Part shown: positions 1 to 4,120 of the stretch, in pieces | How positions within the stretch are numbered: position 1 is the first letter of the stretch | How the letters are laid out: each line of letters starts with the position of its first letter | Assembly (NCBI GenBank): GCA_018901675.1 | Contig: JAHIEH010000026.1 | Span: forward strand, 1 to 5,886 | Direction of reading: 5' to 3' | DNA from: Nanobdellota archaeon | GTDB lineage: Archaea > Nanobdellota > Nanobdellia > Pacearchaeales > GW2011-AR1 | Length of the DNA stretch: 5,886 bases | Made by a program: the position numbers and the translations under genes | Notes under the pieces: model-generated | What the model saw: only the letters and a program-made list of their open reading frames with translations | The model's database searches: none | What the model was told of the DNA's origin: nothing

Positions 1-1
1 A

Positions 2-61
2 AATGGAAAGCTTAGAACTCCTTATCAAGCTTTCCTTGAAAAGATGAGAAAGAAAAAATAA
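2..61 (+). CDS. C-terminal end of a DDE (rve-type) transposase, cut by window edge
   Basis: Frame 2 is open from the window edge to a TAA at 59-61 and reads NGKLRTPYQAFLEKMRKKK. The pattern 'NGK..TPYQAFLEKMR' is what one expects at the C-terminal end of integrase-core transposases of the IS3/IS481 kind, where a short G-K-T-P-x-x-A-F motif follows the catalytic domain. The DDE residues lie outside the window and cannot be seen. A sequence resembling an insertion-sequence terminus follows within 60 nt, which supports the reading. Family assignment beyond 'rve-like' is inference. Confidence 0.6.
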   Translation, partial: NGKLRTPYQAFLEKMRKKK

Positions 62-83
62 TTAAAGAGAAAATGGCTAACTT

Positions 84-118
84 AAAACATCAAGGTAACT
101 TTAATAGCGGACACTACA
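84..118 (+). mobile_element. Probable right terminal repeat of the insertion sequence
   Basis: Read on the minus strand from 118, the sequence starts TGTAGTGTCCGCTATTAAAG, a TGT-initiated end like those of IS481-type elements, and it lies 23-57 nt after the transposase stop. The partner end is outside the window, so neither inverted-repeat pairing nor a target duplication can be tested. Fourteen bases of it (98-111) recur in the same orientation at 661-674. Confidence 0.45.
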
Positions 119-172
119 TATCTAAATATAAAGTAAACATAAAAATTCCCTAACTGTTCATTAAATAAGAAA

Positions 173-319
173 TTATCTTTTTTTCTTCTTACTTTTAGAT
201 TTTGCAAGTTTGATCAATTTTTTAATTTTAGAATCCTTGCTTTTATTAGTTGGAGATCTACAACTTTTTTTAACTTGTTTCTTTTTAACCTTCTTTTTTA
301 TTTGTTTTTTCTTTGCCAT
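173..319 (-). CDS. Tiny lysine-rich basic protein (49 aa)
   Basis: A 48-codon ORF from ATG (319) to TAA (175-173) reads MAKKKQIKKKVKKKQVKK in its first 18 residues, then a short segment with one Cys and one Pro (CRSPTNKS), and ends KSKSKKKKR. Roughly half of the residues are lysine. There is no domain, membrane segment or signal peptide. Such short basic proteins or tails usually bind nucleic acid, but that is inference. The sequence just before the ATG (aaaaagagaaa) is only a weak ribosome-binding site. A related but broken start (MAKKKKKKKK then stop) lies at 621-576 on the same strand. The poly-T nature of the DNA means it could also be chance low complexity, so confidence is moderate. Confidence 0.4.
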   Translation of the reverse strand: MAKKKQIKKKVKKKQVKKSCRSPTNKSKDSKIKKLIKLAKSKSKKKKR

Positions 320-339
320 TTTCTCTTTTTATGATTAGG

Positions 340-540
340 GCTCGGTGAGAAAGTGCCACAAACAAATACTAATCAATCTTAACCTATCAGCTTGTTTTAA
401 TGGTTATCTTCCTCGCGCTGTAAATAAGCTTAAAGAGTACAGATTTCGTGCAGTGAGTTATAGCCCTTCCACCACATTAATAGCTGAGCACTCAACAGAG
501 GCTTTCACAGTCACATCCTTTCCAGGACAACCGATATAAG
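340..540 (-). ncRNA. Candidate structured RNA or long 5' leader (GC-richer island)
   Basis: This 200-nt stretch has about 41% G+C by hand count, between flanks that are far more AT-rich. No convincing protein is encoded: the plus-strand frame from 345 is open for 64 codons but has no family pattern. On the minus strand a perfect TTTATATA box lies just upstream (564-557), which puts a start near 535-540. The ends can pair (TCGGT at 342-346 with ACCGA at 530-534). Internal pairings on the minus strand include TCCT-GGAA-AGGA near 525-514 and a GAGT/ACTC stem around 490-450. No known RNA family could be assigned. The transcript could equally be the leader of the lysine-rich ORF downstream. Confidence 0.25.
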
Positions 541-556
541 ATTAAGATTAAAAGAG

Positions 557-564
557 TATATAAA
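557..564 (-). promoter_or_regulatory. TATA box TTTATATA (minus strand)
   Basis: The minus strand reads TTTATATA, the archaeal consensus box, preceded by CCCCA. It sits about 22-25 nt before the start of the GC-richer island. The motif is near-palindromic, so a plus-strand role cannot be excluded. Confidence 0.4.
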
Positions 565-575
565 TGGGGGTTGTT

Positions 576-621
576 ATTCAAAAGTGAAAACTTTTTTTTT
601 CTTTTTTTTCTTTTTTGCCAT
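576..621 (-). pseudogene. Broken second copy of the lysine-rich start
   Basis: From an ATG at 621 the minus strand reads MAKKKKKKKKVFTFE and then stops at TAA. The poly-A runs (T9, T8 and T6 on the plus strand) make it frameshift-prone. The surrounding segment 612-655 resembles 311-345, the 5' region of the lysine-rich ORF (shared GCCATTTT, CTCTTTT and GATT.GGG-like stretches), so it may be a decayed duplicate. It could equally be low-complexity DNA. Confidence 0.2.
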
Positions 622-663
622 TTTTACATCTCTTTTCATATTGATTGGGATTCGTCTTCTACT

Positions 664-849
664 TTAATAGCGGATATTAGTGTAAAAATTAGCCTTATAA
701 TTATCTCTGTAATATATTCCTAAAATCATTGGCAGGATTATATTATATATCTGAGGATTATTCATGTTAAAGAACGGAATTACTGCTATCAATACTCCAA
801 TCATGCCTAAGAAAAATCCAACATTGCTTAACACAATTTCTTTTCCCAT
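664..849 (-). CDS. Small two-helix membrane protein (61 aa)
   Basis: The ORF begins MGKEIVLSNVGFF and holds two hydrophobic stretches, about residues 8-27 (VGFFLGMIGVLIAVIPFF) and 33-46 (IYNIILPMILGIYY), then a short polar tail ending YTNIRY. It looks like a small integral membrane protein with both ends on one side; no family was recognised. No good Shine-Dalgarno precedes the ATG. The last four codons and the stop (NIRY-TAA) are encoded by the bases that match the insertion-sequence end at 98-111, so the present C-terminus may result from a past insertion or rearrangement. The ORF overlaps a second open frame (767-1010) on the same strand. Hypothetical, but the hydrophobic pattern supports a real or recently real gene. 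Confidence 0.45.
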   Translation of the reverse strand: MGKEIVLSNVGFFLGMIGVLIAVIPFFNMNNPQIYNIILPMILGIYYRDNYKANFYTNIRY

Positions 850-1010
850 TTTGTATCATCTGTTTATTAGCCAGATTATAAAAACAATTCTTTAGCTGCC
901 CAAATTGCTAAGACAACCCAAATCAAAATTGGAAGCCAAGCTCTTTTTAAAAAACTTCTATCTTTTACAATCTTTTGAGCTACTGCTAAAAATTCTCTTG
1001 AATATTTGTT
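767..1010 (-). pseudogene. 5'-truncated membrane-protein fragment
   Basis: A minus-strand frame is open from just after a TAA (1013-1011) to a TAA at 769-767. Its first part looks protein-like: YSREFLAVAQKIVKDRSFLK, then a tryptophan-rich hydrophobic helix (WLPILIWVVLAIWAA), then KELFYNLANKQ. There is no ATG, GTG or TTG near the N-terminal side, and the nested palindromes begin 33 nt further upstream. The later part, which overlaps the small membrane protein in another frame, does not look like protein. I read it as the remnant of a membrane protein that lost its 5' end. Alternatively it and the 664-849 ORF are parts of one frameshifted gene. Confidence 0.3.
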
Positions 1011-1042
1011 TTATATATTTAACGAAGTTTAGAGGATATCAA

Positions 1043-1094
1043 AAAATTCCTCTGTGTTTACCACCCCCTAAAGGGTGTGGTTTGTTAGAATTTT
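1043..1094. repeat. Nested palindrome R0 (outer stem plus TAAA-loop hairpin)
   Basis: Outer stem AAAATTC (1043-1049) pairs with GAATTTT (1088-1094). Inside it, ACCACCCCC (1060-1068) pairs with GGGTGTGGT (1073-1081), 8 of 9 bases, across a TAAA loop (1069-1072). The same architecture recurs at 1102-1155 and 2752-2794. Hairpins of this style resemble those at ends of IS200/IS605-group elements, but no transposase gene is linked to it here. Confidence 0.55.
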
Positions 1095-1097
1095 AGG

Positions 1098-1160
1098 ATG
1101 CTCAAGAATGCTCATCTGCATCCTAAAGGATGCAGTTTTCGCGAAGCATTCTTGACATAA
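1098..1160. repeat. Nested palindrome R1 (outer stem plus TAAA-loop hairpin)
   Basis: Outer stem TCAAGAATGCT (1102-1112) pairs perfectly with AGCATTCTTGA (1145-1155). Inside, CTGCATCC (1116-1123) pairs with GGATGCAG (1128-1135) over a TAAA loop. The flanks ATGCTCAAGAAT and ATTCTTGACATA are shared with the unit at 2797-2869, which has a different core. GCATCCTAA (1118-1126) could alternatively pair with TTAGGATGC (1093-1101). Further AGGATG/CATCCT elements follow at 1172-1194. Confidence 0.65.
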
Positions 1161-1207
1161 AAATAGATTAAACATCTTATAGGATGTTCATCCTAAAGAC
1201 AGAAAAC

Positions 1208-1215
1208 AATATATA
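1208..1215 (+). promoter_or_regulatory. TATA box of the cupredoxin gene
   Basis: AATATATA with an A-rich upstream element (AGAAAAC) lies about 50 nt before the ATG, which predicts a leader of roughly 20-25 nt carrying the GGGGG ribosome-binding site. Confidence 0.45.
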
Positions 1216-1247
1216 CTCCTGTTGATTATAAAGATAGATAATATCAT

Positions 1248-1254
1248 AGGGGGA
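1248..1254 (+). promoter_or_regulatory. Ribosome-binding site AGGGGGA
   Basis: The purine run ends 5 nt before the ATG at 1260. It fixes the start codon and shows that this gene uses a leadered, Shine-Dalgarno-type start, unlike the leaderless genes in the window. Confidence 0.55.
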
Positions 1255-1259
1255 TAAAA

Positions 1260-1664
1260 ATGGCAAAAGGTATAATAATATTAGCAGTAATGGTGGGAAT
1301 ATTTTTAATCGTAGGAGGATATCTTCTCGTTACTAAAAGCAGCATGCCAGCAACAACTTCAGCTGTTAAGATTATAAACCCCCCTGAAAATCCGTCGTCT
1401 TCATCAACACCAAAAAGTTATAATATTGATATAAGTGGTTTTGTATTTTCACCAAATATATTAACAATAAAAGTTGGCGATAGTGTTGAATGGACAAACA
1501 AGGATTCTGCAAGCCATACGGTTACAAGTGATTCTAGAAATGAGTTAAACTCTGAAACTTTATCCGGGGGAGAAAGTTATTCACATACATTCAACAGCGC
1601 AGGAACTTTTAGCTATCATTGTAGCGCCCATACATCAATGAAAGCTAAGATAATTGTTGAATAA
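1260..1664 (+). CDS. Membrane-anchored cupredoxin (plastocyanin/amicyanin-like blue copper protein)
   Basis: The 134-residue protein starts with a hydrophobic helix at residues 4-25 (a signal anchor), then a Ser/Pro/Thr-rich linker (about 29-53), then a cupredoxin domain to the end. The domain opens with the usual 'F.FSP..LTIKVGDSVEWTN' pattern (61-80). The type 1 copper ligands are all present: His86 in SHTVTSD, Cys121 and His124 in YHCSAH, and Met127. The Cys-x2-His-x2-Met spacing matches amicyanin rather than the longer plastocyanin loop. Such proteins carry single electrons or bind copper outside the cell membrane; the redox partner is not visible here. It appears to be a single-gene unit with its own TATA box and ribosome-binding site. 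The family call is firm; the physiological role is inference. Confidence 0.92.
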   Translation: MAKGIIILAVMVGIFLIVGGYLLVTKSSMPATTSAVKIINPPENPSSSSTPKSYNIDISGFVFSPNILTIKVGDSVEWTNKDSASHTVTSDSRNELNSETLSGGESYSHTFNSAGTFSYHCSAHTSMKAKIIVE

Positions 1665-1713
1665 AATAATCCATCTATGTAAGTTAGTTTAACAAAGATT
1701 ATGTACGTTATTT

Positions 1714-1747
1714 AGATTGGATTATCCCCGGATAATCTAAAAAAATT
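1714..1747. terminator. Palindrome downstream of the cupredoxin gene
   Basis: GATTATCC (1720-1727) and GGATAATC (1730-1737) form a perfect inverted repeat with a 2-base centre, 50 nt after the cupredoxin stop and followed by an A-rich tract. It may end the upstream transcript or be a small palindromic site. The run after the stem is A, not T, on the plus strand, so a classical U-tract terminator is not shown. Confidence 0.3.
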
Positions 1748-1754
1748 AGAAGTC

Positions 1755-1769
1755 GAAAGATTTAAATAT
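1755..1769 (+). promoter_or_regulatory. BRE/TATA element of the 1837-2265 gene
   Basis: CGAAAGATTTAAATATT contains a purine-rich BRE-like segment followed by TTTAAATA. The predicted start near 1790 would give a leader of about 45 nt. Confidence 0.45.
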
Positions 1770-1836
1770 TATTAATCAGTTAGTTCCTAATTAAACAATA
1801 AGACAATGTGCAAATTTAACATAATTCTACAAAAAG

Positions 1837-2265
1837 ATGACAGAGTCTAATCGTGATTCTCAAGATGTTGTTTCTAAGGATGATGAGCAACCCCCCAGTT
1901 TATTGTATAAATTTTGGGGAAATCGTTTTGGAATATGCCAAGGTGCCAGCGAAAGAGTTTTAGAAAGAGTATATCAAGGGGTTGTAATCCGGGTTCTTGA
2001 TGGTGAGCTAAATTTTGAAGAAAAAGGCAGGCTTATAAATTATATAAATGATTCTTTGGCAGATTTAAACAGGCAAATGGAAGGAAAGCCTGGATTAGTC
2101 AATGAATTAGTAAATACAACAATTGACAATTATATTCATGAAGGGGATTTTACTAAGGAAAGGTTTACAAAATATTTCAGAGAAAATTTAAGAGATTGTG
2201 AAATAGCAAAATCTTCAGAACAAATTTCTTGGTGGCGCAATCCCAAATATGGAATAAGGGATTAA
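1837..2265 (+). CDS. Uncharacterised helical protein (142 aa)
   Basis: I do not recognise this family. The ATG at 1837 is the first start after an in-frame TAA 18 nt upstream. The first 20 residues are polar and probably disordered. From about residue 21 the sequence looks mostly helical and soluble, with conserved-looking aromatic positions (LLYKFWGNRFG at 22-32), a charged helix LNFEEKGRLINYINDSL near 58-74, and a Trp-Trp pair near the C-terminus (ISWWRNPKYG). No signal peptide, membrane helix or cysteine cluster is present (two single cysteines). No clear ribosome-binding site is seen. It is followed after 34 nt by the phosphatase-like gene, which has its own TATA box overlapping the spacer, so the two are probably not co-dependent. 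Base composition matches the surroundings. Confidence 0.7.
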   Translation: MTESNRDSQDVVSKDDEQPPSLLYKFWGNRFGICQGASERVLERVYQGVVIRVLDGELNFEEKGRLINYINDSLADLNRQMEGKPGLVNELVNTTIDNYIHEGDFTKERFTKYFRENLRDCEIAKSSEQISWWRNPKYGIRD

Positions 2266-2270
2266 AAAAA

Positions 2271-2278
2271 TATATAAA
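2271..2278 (+). promoter_or_regulatory. TATA box TATATAAA of the phosphatase-like gene
   Basis: The box begins exactly 29 nt before the ATG at 2300, the spacing expected for a leaderless archaeal transcript. Two other genes in the window (ATG at 5597 and 5823) show the same 29-nt distance. Confidence 0.55.
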
Positions 2279-2401
2279 GCTGGATTTGAATTTTGATTTA
2301 TGCCAAAAAAATATCTTTTTGTCTGCGCAGCAAATATGTACAGAAGCCCATGGTGTGCAAGATGGTTTTCTAATCGTTGCAAAGAAAAAGGCATAGAAGT
2401 A

Positions 2402-2498
2402 TAGTGAAAGACATAAATAATAAACCAGAATAGTATGTCTTTCCCTTGATAGTCAAGGCATAAACGAGAAAACACCAATGTCCTTGACTATAATTGTG
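2402..2498 (+). repeat. Insertion 1 in the phosphatase gene: two tandem hairpins
   Basis: GAAAGACATA (2406-2415) pairs perfectly with TATGTCTTTC (2434-2443), and ATAGTCAAGG (2449-2458) with CCTTGACTAT (2482-2491). The second stem can be extended by CAT/ATG (2459-2461 with 2478-2480) across one bulged T. The insertion starts with a TAG stop straight after codon GTA. An alternative small hairpin, CCTTGA-TAG-TCAAGG (2444-2458), competes with the second stem. Exact borders are inferred from the expected protein (EVKSAG). Confidence 0.6.
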
Positions 2499-2751
2499 AA
2501 ATCTGCAGGATGGGGGGTTTCTAATAACGATAGTTATTCTGGAGCCCCGGTTAAATTAACAAAAGAAATGATAGAAGAAGCAGACAGGATATTCATTATG
2601 GAAAATTATATGAAAGATGAATTAAAAAAGATATATGGGGGAGAACAAGATATTCCTGAAAAAATAACATGCTTGGACATCCCGGATAGATTTTATCTGT
2701 ATATGGATGAAGATGGCAGGGATATTAGCACAGAAGAAGCGTTAGAATATG

Positions 2752-2883
2752 TCAAGAACCATACAATAAATTGTATGGCGTGTCTGGTTCTTGAGCATGC
2801 TCAAGAATTGTTTTTATTCTTTCACGAACTAAAGTGGGGGAGTTTTCATAAAAAACAATTCTTGACATATAAAAAAGCATAAG
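2752..2883 (+). repeat. Insertion 2 in the phosphatase gene: two back-to-back hairpins (R2a, R2b)
   Basis: R2a: outer TCAAGAACCA (2752-2761) pairs with TGGTTCTTGA (2785-2794), with an inner CCATACAA-TAAA-TTGTATGG hairpin (2759-2778) that shares three bases with the outer stem. R2b: TCAAGAATTGTTTTT (2801-2815) pairs perfectly with AAAAACAATTCTTGA (2851-2865). The facing arms form a perfect 20-bp palindrome at 2788-2807. R2b shares its end sequences with R1 at 1098-1160. The reading frame crosses it but yields an unlikely tail, and the true C-terminus resumes at 2884 in another frame. Confidence 0.65.
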
Positions 2884-2973
2884 ATTTTTGGCCCTAAGGT
2901 GCTTTCTAAAGTTCTTGAATCAAAATTAGAGAAGGAATTAAAAGAATTAGAAGGTTAAAAATGCCCAGATGAA

Positions 2974-3060
2974 CTATTCGAAAAGCAGGATACCTATTAG
3001 AAGGATTCCTGTTGCAGTTGAGGTTAAGCCTGTTAGGATTGGCGTTGAACCTGACAACTT
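2974..3060 (-). pseudogene. Duplicated remnant of a C-terminal membrane tail
   Basis: The minus strand reads KLSGSTPILTGLTSTATG then ILLIGILLFE and a stop (2976-2974). Positions 2980-3060 match 3363-3443 at 66 of 81 bases with no gap. The upstream frame runs into a stop after only seven more codons without a start, so this is a fragment of a gene, probably left from a tandem duplication of the tail of the 3333-4023 gene. Of 15 differences, 9 fall at third, 5 at first and 1 at second codon positions of this frame, so both copies evolved as protein for a time. Confidence 0.6.
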
Positions 3061-3332
3061 GTAGCCAATTAACCTCCCTTAAAAGGGGGCATCCCAGCGC
3101 CTTCTCTTCTTTTTAAAAAAGGCAGATCACCACTGCTTCATATTTCGCTCTGCTCACTTTTAGTTCTTTTATCACTACTTAATGTTGTGGTTGAATTTTA
3201 TGGCTTAAAATAAACTTTAATGATGCGCTAGTTAACTGGCGTGTAGTCCATAAAATTTCTCATTGCTCATGTGAGAAATTTTCCTGGGCAAAAATCACAA
3301 GAAAGCATAGTTTAAAAATACATTGGCGAGCA
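3061..3332. other. Gene-poor spacer with several palindromes
   Basis: No protein frame is convincing on either strand. It holds a TAAA-loop hairpin (CTCCCT at 3074-3079 with AGGGGG at 3084-3089, one G-T pair). Farther on, an outer repeat ATTTTATGG (3195-3203) pairs with CCATAAAAT (3248-3256) and encloses TTAAA/TTTAA and the near-palindrome CGCTAGTTAACTGGCG. A perfect 11-bp hairpin follows, AAAATTTCTCA (3252-3262) with TGAGAAATTTT (3272-3282). The last could lie in the 3' region of the minus-strand gene that ends at 3333 or 3343. Confidence 0.4.
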
Positions 3333-4023
3333 TTACAGCAATTCAATCAATCCTAAATACCCGAAAAGCAGGACACCAAGTAGAAGGATCCCAGTGGCAG
3401 CCGAGGTCAAGCCTGTAAGGACCGGCGCCAAACCTGACAACTTTTTTTTCATTTTCAGAAGGTTTTGAATTCAATCTCCCCAAATACATCGGGGTACGAT
3501 TAATAGTATTAGTTATATTATTTATTCTCTTAATATTTTTATTTCCTAAAAGTAGCTCTAAATTATTTTTGTCGGGTATCTTCCCAATCTCACCGTCTTC
3601 ACCGACTAAGTTTGTTTCATAAAAGAATTCGTCTGAAGCCCCATGATTATGGATTATTCTATCTGGTTTTTCTCCATCTATGTTTGAAGAACTGCAATAA
3701 TTTATCATTGTCAGAGTATTTGGAAATTGAGCTAAACCTTTTTGAATAAATCTCATTAATCCAACAAATTCGTCATGAGCAATTTTACTTTTTAGTCTTG
3801 TTCCTGCATCAAAAATTGCAAAATTTAACATAGAATTGGCAGGATGGGGGTTTCCTTTTGGCTTTTCTTGATTATAAATTTCAGCAAGATGAACATAATC
3901 CACTGAAGGGGTCATTTTTTCACAAACTCCCCAGATTTCTGTATCTCCTTTATACTTCACATCTGGAATCTCCCAATAATCTTCTCCAGCAGGATGGTAT
4001 GAAGTTGTTTTGGTTCTTGCCAT
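3333..4023 (-). CDS. Uncharacterised protein with a C-terminal membrane helix in a shifted frame
   Basis: I do not recognise the family. The ATG at 4023 starts MARTKTTSYHPAGEDYWEIP; the first 194 residues look soluble, with a helix near 72-98, a His-Asn-His at 125-127, and a short LNSKPSENEKK linker. In the unshifted frame the protein ends at 226 aa (stop at 3343) with a Trp/Arg-rich tail. That tail is probably not real. Dropping one A of the A8 run (3442-3449) gives 229 aa ending KLSGLAPVLTGLTSAATG, then ILLLGVLLFGYLGLIELL, a clean membrane helix with a stop at 3333. A related copy at 2974-3060 is conserved in that second frame. Either the run holds a sequencing or assembly error, a real mutation, or slippage makes both forms. 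It would then be anchored by its C-terminus. The gene stands alone behind its own AT-rich promoter. Confidence 0.65.
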
Positions 4024-4046
4024 AGTAGTTGGATAAAGATGCCATT

Positions 4047-4055
4047 TTTAAATAT
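4047..4055 (-). promoter_or_regulatory. TATA-like box of the 3333-4023 gene
   Basis: The minus strand reads ATATTTAAA about 30 nt before the ATG, which suggests a very short leader or none. Confidence 0.4.
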
Positions 4056-4089
4056 TACTATCTTTTGAAGTTATATTGGTTATTAACTT

Positions 4090-4120
4090 AATAAGGGATT
4101 AAAAAAGAAAAATTAAAAAA
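4090..4120 (-). terminator. T-rich terminator after the SIMPL gene
   Basis: Directly after the stop, the minus strand carries several T runs (TTTTTAATTTTTTAATTTTTC then TTTTTT), the typical T-tract form of archaeal transcription termination without a required hairpin. Confidence 0.5.

Larger units (their letters stand above)
2300..2958 (+). pseudogene. Protein-tyrosine-phosphatase-like gene (COG4551-like), broken by two structured insertions
   Basis: Three open segments together encode one protein. Segment 1 (2300-2401) reads MPKKYLFVCAANMYRSPWCA...GIEV and then TAG; it holds the phosphatase P-loop C9-AANMY-R15-S16 (CX5RS). Segment 2 (2499-2756) reads KSAGWG, a helix with EEADRIFIME, and CLDIPDRFYLYMDEDG, ending EALEYVK. 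Segment 3 (2884-2958) reads IFGPKVLSKVLESKLEKEL and ends at TAA. Each junction shifts the frame by one base. Removing 2402-2498 (97 nt) and 2757-2883 (127 nt) gives a continuous 144-residue protein, a normal length for this group of small low-molecular-weight-phosphatase-like proteins. The two removed parts are each two tandem hairpins. No other stop or frameshift occurs in the three segments, so inactivation is recent or the insertions are tolerated. An ATG at 2478 inside the first insertion could start a P-loop-less product, but that is probably not functional. Confidence 0.75.

Noticed and set aside
340..540. Resemblance to RNase P RNA (GAAAGTGCCACA on the plus strand) or to the end of 23S rRNA (AGCTATTAATG..GG and CTGATAGGTT on the minus strand)
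   Set aside because: The matching words are short, lie on different strands or in the wrong order, and the diagnostic segments (GAGGAAAGTCC and the conserved 3' part of RNase P RNA; the long conserved 23S blocks) are missing.
905..1096. Plus-strand 63-codon frame
   Set aside because: It runs antisense to a protein-like minus frame and into the R0 palindrome; no start signal.
1043..1195. CRISPR array suggested by repeated AGGATG/CATCCT words
   Set aside because: The words are arms of hairpins at irregular spacing; there are no equal-length spacers between identical repeats.
2215..2478. Minus-strand 87-codon frame across the phosphatase start
   Set aside because: It overlaps the P-loop segment and insertion 1 antisense and has no family pattern; shadow frame.
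2478..2882. A separate 134-residue gene starting at ATG 2478
   Set aside because: Its first seven codons are hairpin sequence and its last 42 are the second hairpin pair; the middle is the missing part of the phosphatase, so it is not an independent gene.
2402..2883. Archaeal bulge-helix-bulge introns in the phosphatase gene
   Set aside because: I looked for pairing between the exon edges and intron ends of the first insertion and found no 4-bp helix flanked by two 3-nt bulges. Not fully excluded for the second.
3343..3441. The Trp/Arg-rich tail of the minus-strand protein as genuine C-terminus
   Set aside because: The duplicated copy shows substitutions concentrated at third positions of the other frame, which encodes a membrane helix.
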